Assembly (NCBI GenBank): GCA_018136815.1 | Contig: CM030936.1 | Span: forward strand, 1,710,569-1,774,568 | Direction of reading: 5' to 3' | Source: Isochrysis galbana | Taxonomy: Eukaryota > Haptophyta > Isochrysidales > Isochrysidaceae | Length of the DNA stretch: 64,000 nucleotides | Shown: piece by piece, positions 20,415 to 32,544 of the stretch | How positions within the stretch are numbered: the stretch's first letter is position 1 | How the letters are laid out: each line of letters starts with the position of its first letter | Notes under the pieces: model-generated | What the model was told of the DNA's origin: nothing | Databases searched by the model: none | The model's input: only the letters and a program-made list of their open reading frames with translations | Made by a program: the position numbers and the translations under genes

Positions 20415-22026
20415 GGCAGCCCGGAAGAAGAGGGGAGAAGGGGGAGCGGGAGGGGCCAGAGAGAGAGAGAGAGGTGGCGGGGGGAAGGCTGTCCAGCCAG
20501 CCACAGCCTGTCTCCAGTGCGAAAGTGGGAGGGTAGGTGACGGCCGGGGTCGGCCGGAAGAAATTGGGTGTGGAGATCATTAGACTTGCGCGTGGAGAGA
20601 GAGAAGATGGATGGGGGAAGGGTCTTCTTGTGCGCCGAGGAGGTGTGGAGGATGATGTGGGGGTACCGTCGCGATGTCAATAATTGCCGGCGAGGCTCGC
20701 TCGCTCACGCGGGGGGGGGAGGGGGGGGGGGAAGGGGGGAAGGGGGGGGGGGCGCGCGGGGGGGGAGCCCCCCTCCCCCCCCCCCGCGCGCGCACGGCGG
20801 GTTGGGCGCTCATCAGCGAGCCGTCGAGCCGAAAAAGAAAACCCCGTCCACACGCCCTCGCGTATGTACACGAGTGAGCATCTAGGGGCAGGCCGACCGG
20901 CGTCGGACCGCAGCACTTCCCACCCTCATCCGACAGAATATCTCACAGCCGAATGCTGTTTGCGCTAAAGCAGCGAAGCAGACGAGATGCGTGGGAACGT
21001 GGAACCTCGAGCCCAAAAGGAGTGATGACCCCCCCCCCTTCCCCCTGATTCAATAGCATGCCGCATCCGGAGCCAAGTAATTAGCCGTTGCGGGTGTCTA
21101 CCTGCCGGCGCGCGGGCCGCCCTTAGGCCGGACGGCTTACCGCCATGTGGGGGGCCTGTGGGAGTTAGGTGACCCACGGGGGTTGGGCCCGGCCAAGTTT
21201 TCGCGTCAAACATGCCCAAATTTCTTTCGGAAATTTCGGTGGTTTTGCACTGATTTTCGGATAGGGCTGCCCCAATTTTCGCGAAATTTTCGTTTGTGCT
21301 TCGAGGTTCGAGGCCCGCCGGCCACCGTCCCTCGGCAACGGGCGAGGTGTTAGGTGCGGACAAGTCGAGGCCGCTTGCGCATCCTGTCGTCTCGCTCGCC
21401 CCTCCACCGCCACCCCAAGCCCCCACGCCACTCCTACCGCCACCCCCTCCCCTCTCCCCTCTCCCCTCCTCTCCCTCTTCCCCTCGCCCCTCGCCCCGCC
21501 GGCCCGCCGGCGCCGGCGCCAGCGCCCCGCCCCGTGCCCCCAAATTTCGCGTTGTCCCCTTGGCTTCCCGCCCAAGTTTCGGTCAAAAATGTCTTTCTTC
21601 TTTCTTCGAGCCAACCCAAATTTTTAAAAAATCGCAAAAACTTGGCCTGGCCCAACACGGGGGGACGACGTGCAGCAGGCGGCCTGTGATGCCAGCCTGG
21701 CCTCCGAGCCGCTCGAGGCGCCCATCTGATCCGTTGTACCGCGTGCAGGTGCAGCGCAGCAGCGCAGCAGCGCAGCAAGGGGCCTTGTGGTGAGAGTGGC
21801 GCAGTGATTGTGGCTGTGTGAGTGGGGTGAGACTCAAAGGAATGTTGAATAACACACAAAGGGGACGCGCCAGAGACATCAGGGCTCACAAGGGACTGAG
21901 CACGTGGGGCACTGGGGCTGGGAGGAGGCGGAGCACCGGCGGGAACACCGCCGGCGCGGGCATAGGGCGACGCGGGCTGGGACGATTGGCCCAGAGCTCC
22001 ACAAGGTGCGGCCATGGATAGAAGTT
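20415..22026. other. Leader and spacer, G-rich tracts, no gene
   Basis: Upstream of the Mpv17-like gene the plus strand has long G runs (20710-20768) mirrored by C runs (20769-20784), able to form strong secondary structure. From 21040 to 21660 there are repeated AAATTTCG and GAAATTTTCG motifs like those at 14690-14750 and 18720-18770, suggesting another dispersed repeat. No coding frame is supported. Confidence 0.45.
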
Positions 22027-22150
22027 AGAAGTCTCTGAGTATATATTTCCACGCTAGTATATATAGCGTCTTCAGGCTGTCGGGGGTGCTCGTTCCAGGG
22101 TATGCGAGGAGTCTGTCTTTGATTTGCTCCTGTTTACCGGATAAGTCGGG
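22027..22150 (-). pseudogene. Non-LTR retrotransposon C-terminal scrap
   Basis: The minus-strand frame reads KDRLLAYPGTSTPDSLKTLY, then ILAWKYILRDF before a stop. It matches the fragment at 8185-8260 and lies head to head with the longer plus-strand fragment that follows. Confidence 0.5.
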
Positions 22151-22234
22151 ACAGAGTCGGCCGCCCACTCGGAGACACAGGAGGAAGGGGGGGGGAAGAT
22201 CACCGGGGGGAGGCGCGGGCCACCGGACCATATC

Positions 22235-23007
22235 TAAGCCCTTCACCCCTATCCCTACAGAAGGCCGAGAACAAACGCCGGCGGCTCACAGGCCCGGAAA
22301 ACTGGGAAAAGAGACTTCGGCTACCAGACAACGTATGGGCGCATCTCGCCGACATATACACCTCGCCCATGCTTACGGCGAGAGACACGCACCTCCACTA
22401 CAAGCACATCACGCACAGGCGCATCGCCACGGCAAACAGATTCGCGGACCGAGAAAGAACATGCCGTTTCTGCAAGGAAACGGACGAGTCCTCCACCCAC
22501 TTGGGGGAATGCCCGCGTCTATCGAACATTTTCGACGCACTAGACGTGATAGCAAGACACCCTCGACGAACCGATACGACGAGGGAGGAACTGACAATCG
22601 GAAGACTCTTCCTTCGCCCCGATGACCCATGCCCCAAAGCATTATCCATACTATACTTGCTGGCATGGAGGTACATCATCACAAACTTCTAAAGGATACA
22701 TTATGACAACGCCAGTTTCTCGGAAGAATCGGTGCTAACACGCATCATAGAAAGATTTACGAAACTATGCTGCGCCCTCCTCTTCGCGAACTCGACGGAT
22801 TCATCGAGGACCGCCCAAGCCGGCTTGGGACGTCAACCCAAAAAAAGAATCGACCTGGGCGCGTTGCGACCTCTGTACGAATCGGATAACAAAGGTAACC
22901 TCATTCCCAGCGCGGAACTGCGGTCGCTAGCCTCACGGCTAGGGGTAGAATATATGATAAAGACCGCCTCTGAGGCGGGCTCGGAGCCGAGCCAACAAAC
23001 AACATAG
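22235..23007 (+). pseudogene. Non-LTR retrotransposon 3' end with zf-RVT finger and in-frame stop
   Basis: This is the longest copy of the element in the window. In one frame it reads KRRRLTGPENWEKRLRLPDN, YTSPMLTARDTHLHYKHITH, and then the finger CRFCKETDESSTHLGEC, where the Cys2-His-Cys spacing matches the domain that follows LINE reverse transcriptases. A TAA at 22690-22692 interrupts the frame where the 8185-8549 copy has a tyrosine codon. Reading resumes with VLTRIIERFTKLCCALLFAN and GRQPKKRIDLGALRPLYESD. No reverse transcriptase core is present. Confidence 0.65.
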
Positions 23008-23307
23008 CAAACAACATAGGAATCAAGCTCAGACGGGGCTAAGCACAACTCCAAAACACACCCCAAGACACGTGCGCACCATAAGGGGGCCCGCGAAAAA
23101 AGAGCCACGAGAGAAAAGTCCAATAGGCCTGCCCTGAACACGCGTCCGTAACCGGGCCCATGGTAGTGTACCAGGGCCGCACCCCCGACACCGAAGACAA
23201 AGGAACGAGGGGGGGAAGGGGAGGAAACGGAGGGAGGGGATGAAAGGGCGTTGTCCGCTAAGTGGAGGTAGAGGCCGAATAGCGATAGGTGTGTAGCCCT
23301 GAATCTT

Positions 23308-24242
<935 letters not shown>

Positions 24243-25940
24243 TCACTTAGGCGCCCACTTGGGCACGCGCGGCTCTCCGCTCATGGTGCGCGCCTGCCCC
24301 GCGCCGCCCTCGGGTAGCTGCATGCCACCCTCGCCCTCCGGCACCGCCGCCACTTGTGCATCAAGCGGCTGGATGGTGTCCAGAAGCCACTGGGTCAGGA
24401 ATGGAGGCTCCATCACCTCGCCAGGCGCAAGACGAAAGTTGAGCAGCGCCGCGGGCGCGAGTTCTGCGGCTTCAATGCTTGTCGTTCGATCGGTGAGCGG
24501 CTTGCCGCGCGGCACGGAAAGTTCAAATGCATGGCCTGGTTCACGCAAACTCTCGGACACCCAATCGATGATCCGCGAGACGGGGGAGGACACCGCAAAT
24601 GTGGCCTGTAGCATCGTCCCATCCATGAACCTCACACGAATCGAGGCCTTCCTGTATCGCCGCCGCCGTTTCGCGGCCTCTGCCTCTCGCTGCGCTCGAG
24701 TTTGAAGCACCCCCTCCCTCTCACGGCGCGCAGCTGCTGCTGCGACCATCGCCTTAGCGTCATCGGCTGTCAACCGGTAAAAGTCCTCACCCATGTCCTG
24801 CACGCGTGCAGCGCCGCACCCATCTGGCGCATAGAGCACTCGCACGTCGGACGGCCCTGCCTCCGCCTGCGTCGCCCACTCTTCGGCCTGCGATACCAGC
24901 GCGACGCACTCTTCCAGCGACGCCCGGTCATGTGCATAGGCATCGCGCATCTCGACCGCCTCGGCCGGGACATCGACCGAAATCTCGCTGCCTGCGTCGG
25001 CAAGTTCGAACCCACACAGTTGCAGTAGGGCATGCGCTGCCGCGCGTGAGCCAATGGTCGATGCTATCTTTGGATTTGTCAGGCGTACGCGTCGGTATTT
25101 AGCGTCCTCGGGCGATGAGAGCACGTTTGACAGAAGCTTTTTCAGCAGCGTGAGTGTTGGGAGCGTCGCCGCGCCGTCGGCTGCGAGGGCGGCAGCAGCT
25201 TCGTGAGCGGCGGCGAGGCGGGCCGCAGCGTCCTGCGGCACCGCGACACGGACGAAGGGGGGCGACGGAACCGCCTGTGGCGGCTTCGCCGGCGACGGGG
25301 GATGCATGTCATTATTCAACGACGACTGTTGTGTCGGAGGCGGCGCCTTGACCATGAAGCCCGAGGCTAGAAGATCGATAGCCGCCTCGACATTGCCGCT
25401 CTTGGCAGCAAGCGCCTCGCGCGCCGAGGCTGCGTCGAAGCCCATCTCGACACAAATGGCCACTGAGGCCTCATCGACGGGAGCAGGACGTGGCGGTGTG
25501 CTCACGCCGGAGGCCGAGGCGGAGCCCGTGTCGCCTGCGCCTGCGATGCGCTGCTGCGCCGGTGCACGCTCTGAGGCAGATACCGCTCGCATCGCAGCCG
25601 AGACGGGCCGTGAGCTGCCAGCGCGCTGCCTGGCGAGGGCTGCCTCCCGCGCCGCGGCTGCCTCTGCGGCAGGTGTCATTGCGCGTGGCGGCGGAGGAAG
25701 GCTCGGACGCACGGCGTGCTGCTTCTGCTGAGGGGGAGGGGGAGGGGGTGGAGGCGCATCTGATGCGGAGCCGAGCTTGTGCCCGCCTCCCTTCTTCTCC
25801 CACTTCTTCTCCTTGGAGCTGAAGAAGGTTGAGATGGACTTGCCAACTCCCTCTATCGCCTTGCCAGCCTCAGCCAACAGGTCGTCGCCTCCCTTCTTCT
25901 CCTCCTTCGAGTCGCGGTCACCACGGCGGTACACGCTCAT
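24243..25940 (-). CDS. UBXN6/UBXD1-like p97 (CDC48) cofactor with UBA, PUB and UBX domains
   Basis: The 565-residue, intron-free protein carries, in order, a lysine-rich N-terminus with GHKLGSA (52-58), a UBA-like domain (about 157-193, VEMGFDAASAREALAAKSGN), a PUB domain (about 258-345, LLKKLLSNVLSSPEDAKYRR and LLQLCGFEL), a helical linker with EDFYRLTADDA, and a UBX domain (about 430-505). PUB domains bind the C-terminal tail of the AAA ATPase p97/CDC48, and UBX domains bind its N-domain. The PUB-linker-UBX order is that of UBXN6, which acts in endolysosomal and ubiquitin-dependent sorting. The UBX loop reads VPRG in place of the usual FPR. The UBA insertion is not typical of animal UBXN6. 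Start MSVYRRGD is the only sensible ATG. It is divergent from UTP3. Confidence 0.88.
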   Translation of the reverse strand: MSVYRRGDRDSKEEKKGGDDLLAEAGKAIEGVGKSISTFFSSKEKKWEKKGGGHKLGSASDAPPPPPPPPQQKQHAVRPSLPPPPRAMTPAAEAAAAREAALARQRAGSSRPVSAAMRAVSASERAPAQQRIAGAGDTGSASASGVSTPPRPAPVDEASVAICVEMGFDAASAREALAAKSGNVEAAIDLLASGFMVKAPPPTQQSSLNNDMHPPSPAKPPQAVPSPPFVRVAVPQDAAARLAAAHEAAAALAADGAATLPTLTLLKKLLSNVLSSPEDAKYRRVRLTNPKIASTIGSRAAAHALLQLCGFELADAGSEISVDVPAEAVEMRDAYAHDRASLEECVALVSQAEEWATQAEAGPSDVRVLYAPDGCGAARVQDMGEDFYRLTADDAKAMVAAAAARREREGVLQTRAQREAEAAKRRRRYRKASIRVRFMDGTMLQATFAVSSPVSRIIDWVSESLREPGHAFELSVPRGKPLTDRTTSIEAAELAPAALLNFRLAPGEVMEPPFLTQWLLDTIQPLDAQVAAVPEGEGGMQLPEGGAGQARTMSGEPRVPKWAPK

Positions 25941-26778
25941 ACAGCTCTCTCGCTCCCTCGCTCCCTCCCTCTCTCTTTCTCTCCCCCACCCCCAACCTCT
26001 CTCTCTCTTCCCTCTCTCTCTCTCTATCTCTACCCCCCGTTTCTATCTCTCTTCCGCCTCCCTCCCTCCCTCCTCTCTCTCTCTCTCTCTCTCCCGCCAC
26101 CCCCCCTCGCCCCCCTCCCCCCCCCCCTTCCTTCTCTCTCTGATGACCTGCGTGCACATCTCTCTCTTCTGGCGCCCGTCGGCCCCCTCCCTAAGCCCAG
26201 TCAGCTCTCTCCCTCTCTTCCTCTCCCTCCCTCCCTCTCTCTCTCTTCTCTCTCTCTGCTTTCCTCGAGACTTTTCTATCATGGCGTCGTCTCTGCCTCA
26301 ACTAAGAAGGCCTACGACTCTCTCTCCCAACACCACAGCCACATCTACGTGTGACTCGGCAGAGAACAGAGGCCCAGCTGCCACGGTGGACACGTTAAAC
26401 ACGAGGCTGGATTACAGGAGAATCGCGAACACATCTAGGGGACCAGTGCAAACTGAGCATAGGCCAGCAGGGCCTCTTCTTCTCCTCTCTCTCTCTCTCT
26501 CGTCTCTCTCGTGGGAGAGTGCGTCCTTCCCCGCCCTCTCTCTCTCTTCTCCCTTACACCTTCCTTGTAAGAATAGTAAAGTAGGGTTCCCCTTCCCCTG
26601 GCGCGCGGGCTCGCATGCTTCTCCTCACCCGCGGCGGCCGTCTCCAGACGCGTCTCGGTCCGGGGGGGGGGGGGGGGCAGGGAGCGGCACCCTGGTAGAA
26701 GTTAGAGCGACCGCCGCGCCAGCGCGCCTCTCTAACTTCTATCCGGGCGACGAGGACGGCAGGCGAGACGGGGGTGCG
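25941..26778. promoter_or_regulatory. Divergent intergenic region of UBXN6-like and UTP3 genes
   Basis: The 838 bp between the two start codons is strongly strand-biased. The plus strand is C and T rich, with CTCTCT and CCTCC arrays from 25950 to 26270, and a G run lies at 26660-26676. Both genes must be driven from here. The long frame reading through it is low-complexity and not taken as coding. Confidence 0.4.
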
Positions 26779-29052
26779 ATGGGGCGTCGGGGCGCGTCGT
26801 CCGGCCGAGGCGCGGCACGAGGCTCAGCGCGAGGCTCAGCGCGGGGCCGCGGGCGAGGCGCGGTGAGCCCATTCTCGCCCAAACCCAAGATGAAGTCGCG
26901 CGAGCAGCCCTCCCGCCGCGAGGAGGAGTCAGTTCGCGAGTCGTACACCATCACCGGATCGGACGATGAGCATCCGCCCACTGACGAAGAAGAGCTCTCT
27001 GAGCTGGGAGAGGAACAGGTCGAGGAGGTGATGCCCATCCGCGGCGCCGATGAGGAAGAGGACAACGACGATGACGATGATGACGACGATGATGACGAAG
27101 AAGCGGAGGAGGCAGACGGCGAGAGCGGCGAGGAAGAGGAGGGGGAGGAGGGGAGTGGCGACGACGGGAGCGATGAGGACCAGGAGGACCAGGGCGAGGA
27201 GCGTGTCGCGCTTGGTGCAGGGTGGGGGCGCAAAAAGATGGGCTTCTACGGCGGTGGTGAAGTGGAGGACGACTCCGAGGACGAGTCGCTGTCGGAGGAC
27301 GACGAGGGCCGTGCAGAGAAGCTAGAGCACTCTGAGGTACTTAGGCTGCAACGGCAGCAGGCCAAGGCGCTGATGGCGGACGATTTTGGCGAGATCCCTG
27401 CTGCCGAATCTCGTATGAAGGGCAAGCAGGCTGCGACGTCTAGCTCGACGCTCGGTGGCGACCTAGAGCTCCCCTACGGCCTCGGTGGGAGCAGCGGTAG
27501 TGGCATGCTTGTAGAGAAGCTTGAGCGCGACATCTCGTCGCTCAGCGAGGATGAGAAGATGCGCTTACTCGAGGTGGAGGCGCCAGAGTTAGTGACTCTG
27601 CTGGACGACTTCAAGACCACAATCGCGGAGGTCCGCGAACGGTTGGAACCACTCCTCGCGGAGGTGCGCTCTCGTCAGCTCCCCACATCGTCCGGCGTGG
27701 CTCTACTGCAGCTGAAGCTGCAACTATTGCTCTCGTATTGCACAAACATCGCCTTTTACCTCTTGCTCAAGGCCAATGGCCGGCCTGTGCGTGATCACCC
27801 CGTCATCAACTCGCTTCTTCGACACCGCGTGCTCATCGACCGTCTGGCGCCACTCGACAAGAAAATGCGCTACCGTGTGCAGAAGCTTCTGCAAATGGCA
27901 AACGAGGGGGTCGCAACAGACGGCGACATGCAGGGTGAGGAGTTGCGCCTGAAACCTAATCCTGACGCTTTGCTCAACGAGCATGCTGCGGACGACGCAG
28001 ACGAGGAGGCCCTCGAGGGTGGCAGGAGTGGAGTGTATCGCCCCCCAAGGCTGGCAGCCGTGCCGTACGAAGAGGAGCGGGGCGCAGGTCGGCGGGAGCG
28101 GCAGAAGGAGCGAGCACTGCAACGTGCCTCCACCTCGCGAATGGTGCGCGAGCTCCGTGAAGAGTTTTCGTCTGCGCCGCGCGAGATACACGCGGATGAT
28201 TTTGGCTGCGGCGCATCGGCGGACTCGCAGGCGGTTGCCAAATTGAGGCACGAGGAGGCCGAGGTAAGGGCCTACGAGGAGGCCAACTTTACGCGTCTCG
28301 CCATGAGCAAGGAGCAGAAGCGTGAGCTTCGCCGCAGGCAGGCTGCAGTAGCGCGGGGTGACGAGCTCACTGCCTTCGATGATGACTTTGCGCACGTCTA
28401 CAACCTCTCTCAGCGTGGGAAGCCGACGGATGAAACGCGCGAACGCGACATTGCACTCCGGCAATACATGGCATCCCTTGAGCAGAGATCTAAGAAAGCT
28501 CGCCCAGGCGCCGGAGGTGATGTTGCTCCACCCGTCCAGACGCGTGAATCCCGCGAGGAGCGCAGGCGTGAAAAGAGGATGGCCACCGCACGGAAGAGGG
28601 GCGAGATGGGGAATGGATTTGGCGAAGGCGACTCCGACGAGTACGGAGGTTCCGATGGTGGAGGTGCAGACGCGCCCGTGGGCAATGCAGACTACCAGGA
28701 GGCCGTCGCGGCCGCCAGGGCCAAACGACAACGCAAAACTGCTGAGGCAGAGGCGCGCACGGCAGCGCAGCATGCGGAGCTCGACAGCGCACGCCGAGAG
28801 CTTGAGGGCGCCGACACTGCAGGCGATGACGACAAGCGCAAGGCGGATCGGCAAATCCTTAAGAATCGCGGCCTCACGCGCGAACGCAAGAAGATCGACC
28901 GAAACCCGCGCGCCAAGAACCGCGAGAAATACCGGCGCGCCGTCATCAAGCGTAAGGGACAAGTGCGCGAGGCAAAGACGCAAGAGGCGGCGTACGGAGG
29001 AGAGAGGTCAGGCATCAATCAAAATGTCACACACTCACGTCGCTTCGTTTGA
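26779..29052 (+). CDS. UTP3: UTP3/Sas10-family small-subunit processome protein
   Basis: UTP3 (Sas10) is part of the U3 snoRNP/SSU processome that matures 18S rRNA in the nucleolus. The 757-residue product has an RG-rich start, long acidic tracts (about residues 65-140 and 160-180), a Sas10/Utp3/C1D helical domain (about 250-380, starting SSLSEDEKMRLLEVEAPELV) and the diagnostic C-terminal Sas10 box ADRQILKNRGLTRERKKIDR, then NPRAKNREKYRRAVIKRKGQ and GINQNVTHSRRF. No intron is required. The frame is open upstream to 25777, but that part is pyrimidine-rich low complexity, so the ATG of MGRRGASSGRG is taken as the start. It is adjacent to, and divergent from, the p97-cofactor gene. Confidence 0.93.
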   Translation: MGRRGASSGRGAARGSARGSARGRGRGAVSPFSPKPKMKSREQPSRREEESVRESYTITGSDDEHPPTDEEELSELGEEQVEEVMPIRGADEEEDNDDDDDDDDDDEEAEEADGESGEEEEGEEGSGDDGSDEDQEDQGEERVALGAGWGRKKMGFYGGGEVEDDSEDESLSEDDEGRAEKLEHSEVLRLQRQQAKALMADDFGEIPAAESRMKGKQAATSSSTLGGDLELPYGLGGSSGSGMLVEKLERDISSLSEDEKMRLLEVEAPELVTLLDDFKTTIAEVRERLEPLLAEVRSRQLPTSSGVALLQLKLQLLLSYCTNIAFYLLLKANGRPVRDHPVINSLLRHRVLIDRLAPLDKKMRYRVQKLLQMANEGVATDGDMQGEELRLKPNPDALLNEHAADDADEEALEGGRSGVYRPPRLAAVPYEEERGAGRRERQKERALQRASTSRMVRELREEFSSAPREIHADDFGCGASADSQAVAKLRHEEAEVRAYEEANFTRLAMSKEQKRELRRRQAAVARGDELTAFDDDFAHVYNLSQRGKPTDETRERDIALRQYMASLEQRSKKARPGAGGDVAPPVQTRESREERRREKRMATARKRGEMGNGFGEGDSDEYGGSDGGGADAPVGNADYQEAVAAARAKRQRKTAEAEARTAAQHAELDSARRELEGADTAGDDDKRKADRQILKNRGLTRERKKIDRNPRAKNREKYRRAVIKRKGQVREAKTQEAAYGGERSGINQNVTHSRRFV

Positions 29053-29967
29053 GAAGACGGGTCGAAGCGAACGATGTGCGGACCCATGCTCGCCGTCCGT
29101 CGCCGCCCAATGCTACTCCATCAACGAGCGGCCAGTTGGCGGCTTGGAGGCGACCATTCAAAAGTGAGTGTGCAGTCTACCAAGGCTTACTAAGCGGTGT
29201 AGCTTCGAGGCGTTGGGCAATAGACGCATAGTTGTCACTGATGCGAACTGCTGCTCGTATCTATGGGTAGCAACGATGGCGCGCCTCAACTTGACTACTC
29301 GGATAGGACTCGGTGTCTAGCAAGGATGGAGCTTGGCTTGTGTATGTCTCACTGATATGGGTGCTGCGTCGTCGATCGTGTCCGTGCGGTGCGACGGCGA
29401 ATGCCAAACGTGGTGTAAGTGGTGGGAGAATAAGTGGGAGCTAGAGATAAGCTTGGCTTGCCAGAGACATGTCATACTGCTACTACTGATATCAACTAAG
29501 TTTATACTTGGTCATGGCGGCCGAGATGAGGGGGAGCGACGGCCCATCGCTCGCGCTGTGACAAGGGAAGTGGACGTGGCTGTGGCTGCGAGATTGATGT
29601 GCAGGGCCACGCGCTTGGCGAGCTTATTAAGAAGTTTTTTCTACACGGAAAAACATTCGACATCATCACGGTCGCCACCCGTGTTTCCCGTTTCCCATCT
29701 CCAAAGAGCGAGAGACGAGAGAGCTCAGCTCGCGCGCGCGCCGTCCACCCATTCATTTGTAGAGAATATTATTTTGTGGAGTCGCCGACTACAAATTGTG
29801 CGCGCAGTGCGCGTCCCGTCCGGCGCCGCATCGGCAGCATTGACTACAAGCCGACACCACCGACCGCAGTACAAGCTCTCGGGGCGTGCGCCGCTGCTGC
29901 ACCAGAAGGAAGAGTCGTTGTGGCTGGAACTCTGCACACCCCGCCCTGTCAAATCGCTCCAAACACG
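29053..29967. other. Intergenic region with a hairpin-family copy
   Basis: A copy of the hairpin head (AACTAAGTTTATACTTGGT) lies at 29491-29512, followed by an ATGG. The rest shows no coding frame. Confidence 0.45.
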
Positions 29968-30303
29968 ATGGAGGCCGAGGCGCCAATCAGCTATGGCGAC
30001 CTGCGTATACGGGCAGATCGCGAGCATGGGGTCTGCCTGTTCTGGGTACGTGGCAGTAGCACCCTCACGTAGGACAACATACCTGCTCCCACGCCGTCCT
30101 CCCCCCTTCCATGCCAGGTTGTACCAGACATCGCACCAGGATTCAATGTGCCTGAGTTCTATGCAGATGCATTTGGTACGCCCCTGAACCGAAACCTCAA
30201 GGAGGCACCCGGACCGATCTCGGCACATCCGCAGAAGCAACCTGCCGCATGCGCGAGCGAGAGCCCCTCTCTCATCGCTGGTCCTGAACGGACTGGAAGC
30301 TGA
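29968..30303 (+). CDS. Possible small two-exon gene of unknown function
   Basis: Exon 29968-30045 (MEAEAPISYGDLRIRADREH, then GVCLFW) ends in GTACGT. After a 72-bp intron ending GCCAG, exon 30118-30303 continues in phase with VVPDIAPGFNVPEFYADAFG to a stop, giving 87 residues. The composition is protein-like, but codon bias is weaker than in the host genes and I know no relative. It may be a mobile-element exon or chance. Confidence 0.3.
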
Positions 30304-31087
30304 CTTCAGCATGCTGTACGCGGCTGAAGGACTACGCCCCCACCCACCCCTCAATCCCTCTTGGTGGCCAGCCCGCACTGGATGCGTCCAACTCATTGCG
30401 ACCCACAAAAGTCCACGTCTTCAACTTCCCCGGTGACAAGCTCAATTCCAGTGACCTGCTGTGCCCAGCGTGCGACGGTGATCGGGCCTGGGTGAAGGCG
30501 GCGTTAAAGGATAGTTGCAAGGGATTCGTGGAGCCCGTCTACACTCGGGTGTGGCTAAAGGGAGTCACCCTCCAGGCTGATGACGGGATTGGGGTCACTG
30601 GGATGAGCGGCCATACTTCGACCCCTAGTTCAAGAACAAGATAGGGAAGAACATCTAGTGGTATGTTGGGCATGGGGATCGCCAGGCTCTCGTAGAGACT
30701 GCCAGGAACACACCGTACGCGGGTGACCGAGTACTGCAAGGCCGAAATTGGTTGGGGCACTCTATACTCTATAGTCCTTAGGAGATGGAGATGGGCTTTA
30801 GCGCATAAGATGTGCGTGTTTCAGTGCGTGTGCCCACATGCGATGCGGGTTACACCTGGCGTGGCTCTGTATGTGTCATACAGAGGTGCGTTACAAATGG
30901 GCCCAACAAACAGCATGAAATGGTCCAATAGGAGCCATATTTGGTAGTAGTACGTATAATAATAGTAAAACAACTGAGCGTTAGTACCACTACTGCCACT
31001 AGCCCGGTACTATCACGACACCCCTCAGCGCACTTGCCCGCACGCCTTGAAGTGATGGCACAGACACATACTCATATGCATCCCTAC
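30304..31087. other. Intergenic region, no firm gene
   Basis: An open frame near 30396-30644 contains SSDLLCPACDGDRAWVKAAL, which looks mildly protein-like, but it has no supporting features. The rest is featureless. Confidence 0.4.
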
Positions 31088-31523
31088 AAATCAACTAACT
31101 TTATAGTTGGTTGCGATGGAGCGCGCCGCGCGCCGCCGAACCCCTCCTCTCCTTCGGGCCCCCCGCCGAGGGCGGCCACCCCACCGCCACCGCGCCGGCC
31201 GACCGGCCGACCAAGTGATGGCCGACGCCATGCAACCGCAGCGTCCTCATCCTGAGCCCTCGCCCACCCAGGTGGCCGCGAGCCGCCCCTCGCCACACGC
31301 ACAGAGCCACGCACAGACTAGCAACAACCTCCACACAGCACACCACCCACACCAGCACAACCATCACACCAAGGAGCAGGAACAGAGGGAGCCTCAGGGC
31401 CCATCCTCCCATAGGGAAAGCCTCCGGGCTGGGCCCCTACAACGCCGCGGCACTGACCTCGTGCGCAAGCACGAGGCGCAGACCCGGCCGGTCGAAAAGA
31501 CCACCATCACAGCACATGCTTAG
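31088..31523 (+). repeat. Hairpin-headed interspersed element, copy 4, with His/Gln-rich open frame
   Basis: The head (AACTAACTTTATAGTTGGTT) and the next 70 bp, including GCGATGGAGCGCGCCGC, match the copy at 4752. The ATG that follows opens a frame rich in Arg, Pro, His and Gln, ending at 31523. The matching copy at 4765 has a different downstream reading, so I take this as non-coding repeat sequence. Confidence 0.45.
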
Positions 31524-32544
31524 CCCTGCAGCATGAGCTGCAGGAACCAGCAATACGAACCGACGAGGCCCACGATGAGGTTAGGCTTGAGGGGCCCTGG
31601 AGACTGGAGACAGCATGGGACTACAACAACAGGGCCGCGCACATCCCGCGCGCCCACGACGATACACAAGAGCCGCGACAGAGGCCACACAGGCCGCAAC
31701 CAGCAACACACACACATGCGACAACAGCAAGGCACCAAGGATGGTATGCCTCTAATTAATGTAGCTGTTTATGGTTTATGGTCTCCGGCTGGTGTTTATG
31801 ATCTCCGGCTGAGGCTCGTTGAACGAGGGGGAGCGACGGGAGATAAGGGCGGTCTCGGTGGAGAGGTAGCGGATACCGGGTCCTTAGAAGGTGTTGGCCC
31901 AGAATCACAATCTCTTAAAAGTTGATAGTCCCCCCCCCCAACCCATGTGACTTGCGAACTAAGTAGGTCTTTAAGTATTAGTACAAACTTAGCTCCATCG
32001 TTTCACGATAATACAAAGTTTCACAGAGGCGTGTGGCCTTGGTTTCGAGTTATGACTCCCCTCTCGCCCAGGTCCCCTATCTTCGTCCTTCTTTTCTCAT
32101 AATGGTCTCCAAGTCTGTGAGCGCCAATTTCCCTTGCCCATGCATCGCACGCGCCGCCTCAAGATTCGCACATGGGCCAACTGTCACATCACCCTAATCG
32201 TTGGCGAGAACATCCGTCGAACGCTAGACAGGATAGGGGGTCCCGCTAGGAACTCTGCTCCCCCTCCGATCTAACAAGGCCACTTTGGGGCTCCGATGCT
32301 CGGCCGACACAATGCCTTTTTCGTGCCGGCATGCTCCTTGCCCAGCCCGCCAACGACATCGCATGCCGCAAATCCTTCTACGGTGGGGCGCGGGGGCGCG
32401 CTCATCCGAAATGATGGGATCCGACGGGTTGACCAGCCTCCATCTTGCATGGGCCAAAGCGGATACGTGGCGAATCGCCCTGCTGAGTGAGCAATGGCAA
32501 AACAAAGCCTTGGTAGCAATCTAGGCTCAGCATCACTAGTTCGT
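31524..32544. other. Intergenic region, no gene; degenerate hairpin-family copy
   Basis: The stretch 31935-31998, read on the minus strand, resembles the hairpin-head family (CTAAGTTT, then ACTTAGTTCGC and a CATGGG-G-run end). Nothing else is supported. The F1 gamma 3' UTR must lie near 32500. Confidence 0.4.

Noticed and set aside
25777..26778. N-terminal extension of UTP3 through the divergent intergenic region
   Set aside because: The added 334 residues are Ser/Pro/Leu low complexity from CT-rich DNA and would overlap the UBXN6-like coding region.
27724..28983. 419-residue frame antisense to UTP3
   Set aside because: It is a shadow of the GC3-biased UTP3 codons. The sense protein has a clear family match.
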